Shown in pieces: positions 12,754 through 24,309 of a DNA stretch of 64,000 nt. The first letter of the stretch is position 1, and each line of letters opens with the position of its first letter. The DNA is from Panax quinquefolius (taxonomy: Eukaryota; Streptophyta; Magnoliopsida; Apiales; Araliaceae), in NCBI GenBank assembly GCA_020205615.1, contig CM035171.1, forward strand, positions 117,928,893 to 117,992,892, in the 5' to 3' direction. A program made the translations under genes and the position numbers. The notes beneath the pieces were generated by a model, which saw only the letters and a list, made by a program, of their open reading frames with translations, was not told the DNA's origin and searched no databases.

Positions 12754-12989
12754 CTCCTCATCTCTTAATTTTTGTGGTCAAATTAACTATTTTTCAAATT
12801 AATATATCTTATTATTTTTTTTATATATATGTAAAAAACCTACAAACATTATAAACTACATACAATTTAGTACATATCTATGAGTTTATTTTTTTAAATC
12901 TAAAAATATATATGCTTAATTATTAATTTTAAAATGGTCAATTTGACCACGTAAATAAATGGACGATTTTTATCTGAGGATAAAAGGAG
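12754..12989. mobile_element. Stowaway-like MITE, degenerate
   Basis: An AT-rich 236-bp element flanked by TA on both sides. Left end CTCCTCATCTCTTAATTTTT and right end (reverse complement) CTCCTTTTATCC are weakly matched at the tips. Inside, the arms TGGTCAAATT and AATTTGACCA are inverted copies. This is the usual form of plant Stowaway (Tc1/mariner-derived) MITEs. Confidence 0.5.
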
Positions 12990-14242
12990 TAATAGATTAT
13001 TATCCAATTATTTGAAAATATAAGATAATGTTTGATTTTCCAAAATTAATTTGAGATATTTTAATATATAAATTAATGTAATTCATTTGATTGTTGAAAA
13101 TCGTAGATCTTGTAATTAATAGTGTTTTTTAAATAGTTTATAATTTTTATAATTATATTATAATTTAATTTTGAATTTCAAAATATTTTAAATTTACTTC
13201 AAAAATAAATATGAGTAATGTTACACTGACAAAATGTGATTACAAATAATTGAATACTAAATAATTTGTCAAATTATAATTGATGAATAATTCACTATAC
13301 ATAGGTGGGTCCTAATTATAATCGTCCAAAATTAGACGCATTATTTTATATCTCATTTTCATAATCATTTTTAGTCACCCGAATATTATTGGGTACACAT
13401 TGATCTTATATCTTTAAAAGGAAGAGTATTAAGACGGACAATTATAGAATTGTTTTGTAACCAGATTAATACTTAATAAAATTATGTACATTTAATTATT
13501 GATCAAACTCTCTCTCTCTATATATACATATATAGAGAGAGAGAGAGAGAGAATGATCTATATTCAAAGTTGGATGTAATTTCTCATCCATCCAACTCAA
13601 TTTGGTCCATCCATTTTAAGATTAAAAGGCTAAGAATAAACCAATCGGCATAATAATTATTAGGAACTTAACAAATTGTTATGCAAAGTCTGGCCTACAT
13701 AAAATAATAGTTATGCGGAGCCACTTTTTATAAGTCGACCGACCAATTCACATACTTGTTATACGGATTGGTTTATTTGAATCTTCAAACCGACGATCCA
13801 ACAAATTGAGTTGGATGGATGGAGATCACATGATACTCTAAAAGGGAATTATTAGACATAAGCATCATAAAGCCAAAATGGAGTTGATTTGAAGTACAAT
13901 ACCTTGCTAATATAACATCTACTATATTAGCTGTTTTGGGTGAATGAAAGTATATATACACTCTTTTATCCTTGACATAGAAATGGAATGATAGTTCTAG
14001 GAGACCTGAAAATGTGAACTACGTTTCAAAATTTAGGGGGACAAATTCGCCTAATTTTCTGTTACCTGGCCTTCCCCAAGCCCAAATGTACTCCTTTTCT
14101 TCTATTCATCGGCGACAAGAAATATGATGTTGTGCTGCTCGCTCCTCCTATATCAAGTATTGCTTAACATATTACATACATATGCTATACTGCTATCAGA
14201 CCTGTTTTCTTGATCTTCTATTTGAACCTGCACATATGGACA
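12990..14242. other. Intergenic region with inverted repeats
   Basis: No gene is seen. A palindromic CT/GA microsatellite sits at about 13509-13552 (CTCTCTCTCTATATATA followed by its inverse), and a longer inverted repeat element lies at 13583-13824, listed separately. Confidence 0.5.
13583..13824. repeat. Inverted-repeat (foldback) element
   Basis: The left arm at 13583-13604 (CTCATCCATCCAACTCAATTT...) is the reverse complement of the right arm at 13802-13824 (AAATTGAGTTGGATGGATGGAG...). The loop is about 200 bases and non-coding. The size and arrangement suggest a MITE or foldback element. No clear target duplication was found and the superfamily is unknown. Confidence 0.5.
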
Positions 14243-15880
14243 TTAGTTATCAGTTATTGACATACCCAGTGCAGCTCGTTGGGCTTGTAGCTTGTCAATT
14301 TGCTTCTCTATTTTCAATGAGCTGCAGTTTACTTCGGCCTCGAGTAGAGCTTCTTTCCCTTTGGATTCATTATAATCCTTCTCAAGAGTTGTTGCCAAGT
14401 CAATGTTGCTCTTAAGGTCCGCAAAGAATTTGTCAGCCTCATCTGCCACCTTCTTAGCCTCGCAAAACTCCTTGCTCGCAAATGGGATTTCATTGTTAAA
14501 GTTTAGCATCGAATGTTGTTCAGAACTGAGGCTTGGATCCTTTTTCAGCTTTGATGACAGAAATGAAACTTCAGATAGCTTGGTAGATGAGAGAATGACA
14601 GGGTTATCCACAGCAAGGAATAAAGAAAGCTTTTTTAAAGCTTTAGCCATTTCTTCTTGCACAGTCACAGAGTGGTCAGTTGCAGGAGGCAAAACTGATG
14701 CAATTGGAAGAGGATGAGACAGAAAATCATCCATAGAATTAAAAAGATTGTCAAAATCTTCTGGAATCACTTTGGCTCGAAATTCTTTAGGGGAATGACA
14801 AACAGCATCAACAGTTAAAATTTGGGCAGGAGAACTCTGTGAATCAGTGGGACTCTTCAGATAGTCAGTTGTTGATTCACATGTTCCCATTTCTTCAGCC
14901 GATGAACATATGTCGATTATATCACTCATGTTTTTAGAACTGGACCGAGCAATCTGTCTGGAAGAAATTCTTACTTGGCAATTTAAATGCAGTAAGCCTT
15001 TGTGATTTTCTCCTTGTGTTTCCTCTTCCTCCAATTCTCTCTGCTATCGGCTGCTGAAGGACCTTCTGAGGACGAGTGGCAAATTGCTCTTCAAGAAACA
15101 AAGGCAGCATTATTATAAAACAAAACCTAGACGAAGGAAATTAGTTGTCCAGTAAGAATTTAAGCTGACAAATTAACTGCAATTGACTATGCTTGAATCA
15201 ACTTGTGCAGTCGGACTATAAAAGCTGAATATGTAAACAACATTTTTTTTCTCAACTTCCTTGGCAAAATTACTCAAATCTTAAGGTTTAGACACATTCT
15301 CATCAAGCTCTCTGCTAAAGGGTCAATTAACTTAAAAAGTTTCTGTTTCAAGGTCTACATCCATACTCGTACTCCTACTAAAAACTCCGCTGAAAATCAT
15401 GAAGTAATATGGCTTGCCTTTTTTTGAAAAGAATGTGTATAGCAAGAATAAACATTTAATTAGACCACATAATCCAAGGCTAGACGCAGATTTTTCTAAA
15501 ATTAAAACAATAGACGGTGCAAAATCTAATATGACCTTTCTTCATAGAACTTAAGTTTGTAGGGATCTTCCAAACAAACAAAAGAAGCGAAAAATGCATC
15601 AACAGATGCATCGGAAAATTCTGATGGAGATAATCCTCGACTGACTTGTTGCTTTGGAAATGTAGTCTCTTGCATTGGTCTTTTTGAAGACTAATAGGAC
15701 CAATCAGAAATCTATCACCGTGGAAGCCAAGATTACTGATTCTTCTCCCAACCTTCCAACTCCAGATATCACCAGTATTTGGCTAATTTATTGGAGCATA
15801 TGGTAAGCCTACTCCAGATTCACGAAGAGAAACTGGCCTCAGATCCAGTCTCCCAGTTCAATGGGATCAATTGCGACTTG
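14243..15880 (-). pseudogene. Decayed paralogue of the DUF7081-domain gene
   Basis: A DUF7081-like domain is readable on the minus strand between about 15880 and 15536. It has GVGLPYAPIN, GDIWSWKVGRRISNLGF and, after a frame change at a run of five A, DAFFASFVCLEDPYKLKF. These parallel GEGLPYAP, GDKWRWKVGKR and AFFASFSWK of the intact gene at 9061. The Trp codon expected after YAPIN is TAG. A donor at 15535 (AAAG/GTCATA) and acceptor at 15089 (TGAAG/AGCAAT) join in phase to a frame that then needs another shift near 15000 to enter the long open frame 15034-14243. That frame encodes a Ser-rich region and a helical tail (DEADKFFADLKSNIDLATTL, KIEKQIDKLQAQRAALG) before its stop. At least one stop and two shifts make a pseudogene the best call, unless the assembly is wrong here. 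Confidence 0.65.
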
Positions 15881-16660
15881 CAAAGGCTACTGAGGATTTA
15901 GCCCAAGTTTAGCTGAAGCAATTCTCTTAGACCGGCTAAACTTGAATCGATCGGCTTCAAAGTGTTGTGCCCCAGATAGACCTGACCTCGTTTCCTCAAA
16001 TGGGTTTGAATCAGTTGATACACAAATAACCCCAATTAAATTGCCATTGTCATCGTAGAAAGGAGTGGTGGCAATGACTTCACCTTTCGCCTCTTTTGGT
16101 CTTAACCCGGAACTGCCAAATCCAGCCCTCTCCCGTAATCAACGTACGATTTAATATACTATAACCTACAGCGTAGTCTTGAAGATCTGCTAGGAGGTCA
16201 ATACGAGTCCGCCCATGAGTTTCGGCAGCAGGATAGCCATACAGGCACTCAGCAGTTCGATTCCTACACAATTGAATAATACCCACATGGAAAAAGATTT
16301 GAAACTCTAATTTCATTTACCTTAATCTCATTCTAACAAACCACATAGCTAAAAATACCAAATCCAAGCATTTAATAAGTAGTTTCAATTTGTTAAACAT
16401 CAACTCAAATGCAATGATCAATCTAAACTCTTAAATGCATCACTACTAATAGGCATCATATAAAATAGAAACATTTAATCCGAAGAAAAATAATTAGTCC
16501 AATTGAAAAACAATTGATCTAACCCATCAATAAGTAACAATTAGATGGACTTACCGGTAAAATATGTGACTATTGACATCAAATATATGAACTTGCTGTC
16601 CCATGGACTCCAGTATACTCAAATATTGACTATCACTAAACGTTGACTTCACCTCCGGCA
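15881..16660 (-). pseudogene. PAS-domain fragment of a Raf-like kinase gene
   Basis: On the minus strand two exons of a PAS domain survive. The first, about 16660-16555, reads SDSQYLSILESMGQQVHIFD and ends in a donor (TACCG/GTAAGT). The second starts at 16263 (TGTAG/GAATCG) with NRTAECLYGYPAAETHG, then GEGWIWQFRVKTKRGE. A frame change near 16087 leads on to VIATTPFYDDNGNLIGVICV and RIASAKLGLNPQ, followed by an in-frame TAG. These motifs match the N-terminal PAS part of plant PAS-domain Raf-like protein kinases; no kinase domain follows. Instead the sequence runs straight into the DUF7081 remnant. Keeping the intron shows a DNA-level duplication, not a retrocopy. The frameshift and stop make it non-functional. 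Confidence 0.65.
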
Positions 16661-17010
16661 AAAATTATAGTGGCGCTGTCCCCTGGGTTTACTAGCTTCA
16701 AGACTCCGACTCTCCCTCTGCAGAGGGGACGAATGGTACCCATCTTAAATGCCTCTGTTGACCCACTATTGTACCCTTCACCACCAACTCTCCATCGTAC
16801 CTTCCACCACCCTCCTAAAATAATTTTTTTTTTTAATTTGATCCATGACCCTCTGAAAATTTAGCGGGGTCAGGTACCCCTGCCACAGTCCTGAAAACAT
16901 CATATCACTTTATAATTTTAAAATAAAAATATATCGCTAATTTTGAAATAAATTAAAAAAATGTATCTATCATTTTAGAACATAACTACAAATACAAAAT
17001 ACAAAAAAAA
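16661..17010. other. Short non-coding stretch
   Basis: AT-rich sequence with a C-rich block at about 16675-16880. I see no gene and no clear repeat ends. Confidence 0.4.
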
Positions 17011-17454
17011 TCCAAATCCCCCAATTCAGATTTCAAAATTCAAATACAAAATATAAATACAAATCCGTCCCCCAATTGGAATACAAATACATACTTCTTA
17101 CACATACAATATGATTTGTATTTCAAAATACAAATCCGTCCCCCAATCGGAATACTTACACATACATATATAGCGTAATTAATACAAATTACTTTTGCTC
17201 CGAGGAATCTATACGTATGTATATAGAAATCCAAATCCCCCAATTCAAATTTCAAAATACAAATACAAAATACAAATACAAATCCATCCCCCAATTGGAA
17301 TACAAATACATACTTCTTACACATACAATTTGATTTGTATTTCAAATTTCAAAATACAAATCCGTCCCCCAATTGGAATACTTACACATACATATATATA
17401 GCGTAATTAATACAAATTACTTTTGCTCCAAGGAATCTATACTTACAGTATGTA
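17011..17454. repeat. Two-copy tandem duplication, about 219 bp period
   Basis: Copy 1 begins at 17011 and copy 2 at 17230, both with TCCAAATCCCCCAATTCA. Each then has two CCGTCCCCCAAT(T/C)GGAATAC-type blocks, TTACACATACATATATA, AGCGTAATTAATACAAATTA and CTTTTGCTCC(A/G)AGGAATC. Each copy also repeats the CAAATCC(G/A)TCCCCCAATTGGAATAC block internally. The repeat ends about 130 bases before the RING-H2 start codon, so it forms that gene's upstream region. Confidence 0.8.
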
Positions 17455-17524
17455 TACTACTCACGCGTATACATATAGAGTTAGTTGTGAAGGTAAATTA
17501 CTTGACCTCCAAGTGATCTATTAT

Positions 17525-17534
17525 TATATATATA
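17525..17534 (+). promoter_or_regulatory. Probable TATA box of the RING-H2 gene
   Basis: TATATATAAC lies about 50 bases before the ATG at 17584, after the tandem duplication. Position and sequence suit a TATA box with a short leader. Nearby AT repeats make the call uncertain. Confidence 0.4.
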
Positions 17535-17583
17535 ACCCAAACCCTTGGTCATTATTCATAAACAATATTACGCAAGAGAAATC

Positions 17584-17994
17584 ATGTCTAACACAACCAC
17601 CTCACAAAACCCTACACAAACCAGCACCGCCGCAACCCATCATCACCACCACCACCACCCTACTCCGTCCACCGCAAAATCCTACATTGATTCAATCCCA
17701 ACCATCAAATCTACGAGTTCTTTCGTAAAATCTTGCTCGGGAGGAACTTGTTCCGTTTGTACGTATGAATTTGTTATGGATGAGAACGTGGCCATTCTGC
17801 CGGATTGCATGCACAAGTTTCATGCAGAATGCATAGTTCCGTGGCTAACACGAAGCAATACATGCCCGGTGTGCCGCCACAAGTTGCCGGAGGAGATCAA
17901 CAGCAGGCCGCCGACAGCGCTGAGGCGGAAATTAAGGATGTCGGTGAAGCCGATTAATTTTGGAAAACAAATAGCACCACGCAATCCGAGATAA
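17584..17994 (+). CDS. Small RING-H2 finger protein, probable E3 ubiquitin ligase
   Basis: An intronless frame of 136 residues. The N-terminal 55 residues are Thr/Ser/Pro-rich, including a run of seven histidines at about residues 19-25. A RING-H2 finger spans about residues 57-101: CSVC, then CMHKFHAEC with the two histidines of the H2 type, then W and CPVCRHKLP. The C-terminus is basic (LRRKLRMSV, IAPRNPR). RING-H2 proteins bring E2 enzymes to substrates for ubiquitination; no substrate can be inferred. The ATG at 17584 is preferred to 17545 because it follows a plausible short leader and starts a typical polar region. There is no transmembrane segment, so it is probably soluble. Confidence 0.85.
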   Translation: MSNTTTSQNPTQTSTAATHHHHHHHPTPSTAKSYIDSIPTIKSTSSFVKSCSGGTCSVCTYEFVMDENVAILPDCMHKFHAECIVPWLTRSNTCPVCRHKLPEEINSRPPTALRRKLRMSVKPINFGKQIAPRNPR

Positions 17995-18140
17995 TTAATG
18001 GATTATATATACGTATATATGTATATGTAATATGTTACTGCAGTATTGGAGCTTTGATCTTCATTGGTGTAACTTTTTTATGAAATTTATGACGTTATTA
18101 TGAAATTTAGAGTAAATCTTGATTTTCTGATTTTTGGTTG

Positions 18141-18195
<55 letters not shown>

Positions 18196-19858
18196 TATAT
18201 GTGTGCGTGTGTGTTACTAGTACCAGACAAGTCTTGTTCTTGATCACCATTGATTACTTTCAACAAATTCCCAAAGGTTTCTTGGTCTCGATCATAAACA
18301 AGAATCCAAGCCGGGTGAAATGAACTGAAACTTAATTGGATGTTGTGGAACCAAGTTTTAGGACGTTAAATTTGGAAGGATTATTGTAAGCTTATTATTT
18401 TGATATATAAAAAAATATTGATCATTTATGATGGCAAAAATCAATCACAAAAACTAAAAAAATCATCAAAAAAGGTTTACGTGGCTTTAAGCATCACGAT
18501 GGCCATTTTATATACGCCCATCATGAAAGATTTTAAAGTGATAGTTTTGACAATCACCGAAACATTCAATCCTTTTGTGATGTATCAAAAAAAAAAATTG
18601 ACTTTAATCCAATTATATGAAAAGGGTAAGGTTAGGTGTAACAATGACAAACATGTTGAATCAAATTATTAATGTACAATAATCAATTCATTGTCTTAAT
18701 AGCTTTCTCAATCATCTTAACCAATCACATGTTAACTTTTGTGTTTTTCACTTCGGATAATGCAATGAACTGATCTGACCCAAGTTTTCTCTGATACCAT
18801 CATGTGTTAAATTTTGATGTGAAGTATATCACGTTGCACGTAAACTCTTAAAAAAGAAAAAGAAAAAGAGAGAGAGAGAGATGAGGGTAGATCTGATTTA
18901 AAAAGATATATAATTTGAAGCATATAATGTGAGGATCAATCTGATTTCGTGCATGTTATGATATGCAAGTCAGCAAGTGCAACTGGAAACAGCAATCAAA
19001 AAGGCTTGGGATATACTTGAGCTGTTGAGCAACAGATAAACCGTTTTGTCATGCAGAAGCTTTGAATTATATAAGAAAATATATATATAACAAAATTTTC
19101 AACAATATATATAGCTCAATGGCATCGACTCTAGCTTCACATAATTAATCACATTAATATCTGTTTAGTCGTTCATACACAATGGAAGTCGTTTTGCCTA
19201 GCTTTAGGACTCACTCACCTGTGCTGAGAGCTAGAAGAGGAATAATTAAGGAATATTTTCTTCATGAAACTATACATTCTTGCACTTGCACCGCATAATT
19301 CTTCTTATTTTCCAACATCCTTAAATCACGACAGCTCAATGCACAAGCTAGAAGCCAGAGACAAAACACTTTTAACTAATCACTCCATGTAAGTATATGA
19401 AACTACACAAATGTTTATAATTATATGGTGGCTCAACCGTAATTAAATGTTACTAGCAGACTGGGAGTATACTCGACTAGATTTGCTTCTTCCTGGTTTT
19501 TGAATAACCTCTTCAGACTTCAGAGTATATATCATTTACAAAGAAGCTTGAAGCGTACCAGCGACCAGCTGCCAGCTGCAATTTGTAACTACTTGTGCAT
19601 ACTTCTCAAAATGCACTTCTACAACAGTTTAGAAAAGAAAAGATAATAAGGATTAATTTCATTGTTAACAAAATTGAGCTTCATGTGAGGATGTGTTTTA
19701 AATTATACAAAAAGATAAACACAATAGAATGAAACACTACTGATGTGTAGAATTTGTAATGATACATGAAAATGAAAATTTTGGGGGCGACGCTGTACCT
19801 TTGTTGCCTGCTGTCACCCTTGCGCACAGAACAAGATATCAGCAGTCATAATATCAGA
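17995..19858. other. Intergenic region with a long TA microsatellite
   Basis: A (TA)n tract of about 48 bases lies at 18141-18188, followed by a CA/TG-rich stretch. The open frame at 18400-18672 has no recognisable similarity and AT-driven composition, so I do not call it. The rightmost few hundred bases should hold the 3' UTR of TSR2. Confidence 0.5.
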
Positions 19859-21817
19859 TTAATGATTCCCTTGCAAGTATTCTTCATGCAAAACCATTAA
19901 CTGTTCTGACACCTGCTTGAGTTGCAGAAATGCTAAGTGGATACTTGCCATCCAAATTTTAAATTACCAGCCTCGTAAAGATTGTCAAAAACCCATTTGC
20001 ATGAAAATGATGAAACACAATTGAAATTTTTACCTAGAGGCTACCAGAAACTATAGTAATTTTTACTTTTGTTTTCAACGTCTCTAGTAGCTCGGAAAGA
20101 GCATGTGACTACATGTATGTCTTCTTGTAATAAGAAAAATAAAGAAGATGAAAGAGTTGTTGCTGCTTGAAGAATGAAAAATTCTGTCATCTTTTTAAGC
20201 TTTATATTTTGTAATACATACAACAATCACAATGAATCTTAATATATCATGCTTAAGCAAAATGAGAACTACATAAGTTGCATATAATTGTTCATTGAAC
20301 ATAAATGAGCATAAATAGCATCAGAAAGATCAGATGTTTGTATGCATGGTGTGCTATAATTACAGTGAGCAAATTACTGATCAGTATAAGATTATCAATA
20401 AAAATCGGAAGATCATGGAAAGATGGGGAAACTACTCTTCATACATTAATTTATGATAAAATGCATCTCAATAGGTGAATTAAATTGATGTAGCTCTACA
20501 GCCAATTTAGGGAAGAATGGCTCCAAATTCCCTCAAAACTGAATTAGAATGATGCAGTTATAAAGTCCAAAAAAATAATGGTCCATTTATAGCTGACTTA
20601 AGGGAAGAATAGCTCTCAGTGTGCAACCTGTACAGACTAGAATCAGTAATCAAAGAACAATTCACCATATAGTTTGTCAAGAGGGAAACGGAGGTGGATC
20701 CTTACAGAATCAGCTTCTTAGCTGCAACCTTAGGGGAAGTCGGAAAGGTTTTTGTCCCAACATATATTGTAAGTAAACGCTAAAATTTTAAAATACATTA
20801 TTGAAGCAATGTGATTTCTTTAGAGTCTAAAAAACTAATTTCCCCTTATATTAATGAAAATGCAACTAGCTTCCAACAAAATGGGTGTTGTAGATTTTAG
20901 TTCCTCGATCCCAATAGAGGTCATTCTTCACAGAGTTGTTTGTTATATACCTAATGAAAGACAGAACTCTTATACAGAAAATGAGTATACATGACATAAA
21001 GATCAGAGTTCTAAAAATCGAAACCAGACTCAAGCACAACAAAATGAGTTTTGAGCCATGCTATACTGCCCAAAAGCCAATGTCACCACATTAACACAAT
21101 CAAGAATTTGATACATACTACTCCATTACTCTTTGGCCAGAAACTTAAGTAAAAATAAATATTCCACCTCAGAAAGATAAATCTTAAAAACCAAAGGGGT
21201 TCAAATCACAAAGCAATTTAAGTAACTAATTAGATGGAAAACATACCTCTTCAATACTGCCATCTTCAATCTCTGTGTTGAAAGTAAATAGCAAACTCTC
21301 ATGTAACAAATTCTCTAGATCTTCACATAAAGCGGTGCTGTCAATCAACAGGAAAGGAACCCAAAAAAAATCCACCTTTTTGTTATTATTTCCCTTTATA
21401 CCAGATAAATTATCTTACCACCAATTTCAAATTTGCTAAATTGCATACTTAAATCACACAAAAAAATATATAAAATGTGAACCCTTCATTTTGAAATTAA
21501 AGCCAAAATCTATTAAATCACAGCAATTGCGACGTAAAGATCCAAACTTTACTATGATTGTTAAAGAATTCAGCAAGAAAACAAAGGGGCTTTTGTTACC
21601 TTTGGCTCGAGAACCAAGAGAAGATATCGGATCCAAGTTGTTTAGATTTCATAAGGGAATCATTGCCTCCCCATTTGTTCTCCACTGCCAATTGAAGGGC
21701 TCTCCATTGGGATAAAATTGTTGAAATTCCTTCTTTGAAAGAAGAAATGGCATGCGGCTTTAGAGTACGAAGGGGAGAAACTGCTACGACGCCGTTTCTG
21801 GCCTCAGATTCCATCAT
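19859..21817 (-). CDS. TSR2: Pre-rRNA-processing protein TSR2
   Basis: Three exons: 21817-21600, 21337-21247 and 19912-19859. Splice sites are AAAG/GTAACA..GACAG, GAGGAG/GTATGT..AAGCAG, and the phases join cleanly to give 120 residues. The WGG signature of TSR2 is present: FKEGISTILSQWRALQLAVE followed by NKWGG. Exon 2 has LCEDLENLLHESLLFTFNTE and the acidic EIEDGSIEE, and exon 3 has VSEQLMVLHEEYLQGNH, matching the conserved end of the domain (usually VAExLMxxHEECLEG). TSR2 is a small nuclear chaperone that escorts ribosomal protein eS26 for incorporation into pre-40S particles. The protein is short but complete compared with plant homologues. The two adjacent ATG codons at 21817 and 21814 are equally good starts. 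Intron 2 is about 1.3 kb and non-coding. It corresponds, from memory, to At3g22510. Confidence 0.9.
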
Positions 21818-22732
21818 GAAATTTACTGCATAGATTTTCTCTCTCCAGAATCCTGCCCCGAGAAAAATAGAGTAGGAGGAGAGAGAGGGAAATAGTACTA
21901 GTGGAGGAAAAAGTTTTCAACATTTTAGTTGAAGGTTGAGAGTGGCGCGAAAAGGTGGGGTAAGGACCAAGGTGAGAGAAACTCGGGAAAAAGTTGACCT
22001 CTGACTTCAACCAATACAAGAGGGCTGGTATTGAAATGAAAATGTAAAATCGATATATTAGTCTTTTGTTTTGCTTTTGATTTGAATTCTTATTTTTGAC
22101 AATAGATCCATTTTTGTAGCACTAAATTTATAAAGCCTCCAAGGGAAGTTTGGTATAACTATTACACCTTTTTTTTCTCTATTTTGTCCTTAAAATTTTA
22201 GATAAAATTTTATTTATATAGTCCTCTAAATTTTATAAATATTTTATTTTATTTTACATAATTTTACACATATATATGTGTACCACTGAGTGCTAGTATA
22301 TAAAAAAGGAAATATTTTTGCTGAAAACAAAAAAATAATTTTTTTTGGTATTTTTAAAAATATTCTTCGATTAACTTTTGAAAAATAATCCTATTTTATC
22401 TTTTTTATGAAGTATTACTTTTTTGTACTTCTTTAAATTTTACATTTTATCCTCCTATAATTTATACACACAATACATCCGTATTCAATTTTGATGTTCA
22501 ATTTATATATCTACTCGTTACATGCATGACACCTTAAGCTCCTAAGCAGCCACGTCATGATGATACTCCCGATACTTTTTATGCCACGTGTCCTTTGGAT
22601 ATTACCAAGAAAAAACTTTATTACTCCAAACAACTACTATAAGGTATACATGCTCTTCAAACTCAAGCTTCTAGCTTTACTTCAAACAAGAATCAAAGTT
22701 TTAAAGTAATTAATAGATCGAAAAAACAAATA
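21818..22732. other. Divergent promoter region between TSR2 and the SMP pseudogene
   Basis: Both genes are transcribed away from this stretch. It is GC-richer near TSR2 and AT-rich in the middle. Two ACGT-type elements sit close to the SMP side (see the separate entry). No gene is seen. Confidence 0.6.
22583..22592 (+). promoter_or_regulatory. ABRE/G-box in the SMP (LEA) promoter
   Basis: GCCACGTGTC contains the G-box core CACGTG at 22585-22590 and matches the abscisic-acid response element ACGTGTC. It lies about 145 bases before the SMP start codon at 22733, and a further CACGTCA lies about 35 bases upstream. ABREs drive LEA gene expression in maturing seeds. The element survives although the gene is broken. 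Confidence 0.6.
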
Positions 22733-23463
22733 ATGAGTCAAGAACAACCACGGCGTCCACAGGTAGATAAGGAGCCCATAAAATATGGCCACGTTTTGCC
22801 AGTCGCCGGTGAGCTGGCTGACAAAGCCAGTTACTCCCCGTGATGCGCGCGGCTAGTGCGGAAAACACGGTGCTTTATTGGACAGACCCAGAAAGGTGGT
22901 CCTGCCGCCGTCATGCAGTCCGTCACGCTACCAAGAAAGAGAGAGCGGGTCTTGTAGCTCATGACCAGGTTTCTGACGTTGCCGGCGAGGAAGGCGTCTC
23001 CCTTACTGAGAGTCTGAGACTGATCTTCCCGGTAGGCGCATCTTCACCGAAACAGTTGGTGGACAGGTCTCTCTCCTGAATCCTGATCATATATGTACAT
23101 ATACAATCCACAACTAGTATCCGTTAATGAGGGTTTCTCAGTCAACGCATCTGTCATCCGTGACCATCCATCTGGATCATGGAACCACACGATTTCAAAC
23201 TGTTTTTAACGCTCAGATCGGAAAACCCCAATGTGGAAAATGATATTTGTGCTCCTCTATGAATATCATTTGTTTATATATTGAAAAGTGTGACTCTGGT
23301 ACCTAGCCTAAATCTACGTCTTTAAAAATTATGAAATAACAAAAATCATTAATGAAATAAATGAACGCATAAAATTATTCGTCATCTGATATTTCATCAT
23401 CTAATGTTTCCACTAATATTTTAAGTGTGTTAATTTAATATTTTGTCACAACCCAATGTTATT

Positions 23464-23465
<2 letters not shown>

Positions 23466-23502
<37 letters not shown>

Positions 23503-23680
23503 TCGAAACATAATTCCTTAAATAAGATAATTTTTTATAACGACGTCGTTTTGGGTGGCAAAAGAGAGTAATTAACTTGTTTTTCTTTTTTATTTACAAA
23601 AACGCCATTTCCTTTGTTCTTTCAAAGCGACGTCGTTTTAAGGAATTATGTTATTTAAGGAATTATGCTCTTAATCCTTG

Positions 23681-23715
<35 letters not shown>
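23466..23715. repeat. Foldback element between two TA microsatellites
   Basis: CATAATTCCTTAAATAA (23509-23525) and TTATTTAAGGAATTATG (23651-23667) are exact inverted repeats. The inner arms also each carry the palindrome CGACGTCG followed by TTTT (about 23541 and 23630). TA dinucleotide tracts lie outside on both sides (about 23466-23499 and 23683-23714). The whole structure lies in intron 1 of the SMP pseudogene. A short MITE inserted into a TA tract is the likeliest explanation. Confidence 0.55.
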
Positions 23716-23719
<4 letters not shown>

Positions 23720-23965
23720 CTGTCCAGACTGCCGGATACAAGCCTGAAGATGGTAGCGATGCCGCTGCAATTAATTCATGCGGCAGAGGTAAGAGCCACC
23801 GGGTCCAATGATATAACTCCAGTAGGGCTAGCTGCTACAGCTCAATCCGCAGCCACCCATAATGTGGGGATGACTCAATCGGGATGCAGACAAGGTTAAA
23901 CTTGGCACCGACCTGACGGTAATTAGTAATTATTGAACTATCATCATAATATCATCTTTTATTTA

Positions 23966-24309
23966 CTCCCTTCATTTCAAAAATAAATTCCATTTGCAAA
24001 TACTAAGTCGCTCTTATTTTTATCCCTAAAAATAAAAAATTCTTAATAAGTTTACTCTTATAATTGATAAAAAAAAATTATGTGTATCCTTAAAAATAAT
24101 TTGTTGTTAATTTAGTAATAGTGATATCATAATGAAAATATAGAAGTTATTTCATTTTATATTCTTGCAGCAAATAATTAAATGACTCTTTTGTAGAACT
24201 AAATAATTTGACAAATAAGACTCTTTTTACGGCACTAAGGGATTATTTTAGAATGTTGACATAAATTTGTCTTCTACTTTCTTATAGAGGGATTATTTGA
24301 AATGAGGAG
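23966..24309. mobile_element. Stowaway-like MITE in SMP intron 2
   Basis: The left end CTCCCTTCATTTCAAAAATAA and the reverse complement of the right end, CTCCTCATTTCAAATAAT, match well. TA flanks both ends (23964-23965, 24310-24311), the Stowaway target. The element is about 344 bp and non-coding. It lies between exons 2 and 3 of the SMP pseudogene. Confidence 0.65.

Noticed and set aside
18400..18672. 90-residue plus-strand frame
   Set aside because: AT-driven composition, no similarity, no promoter or splice context.
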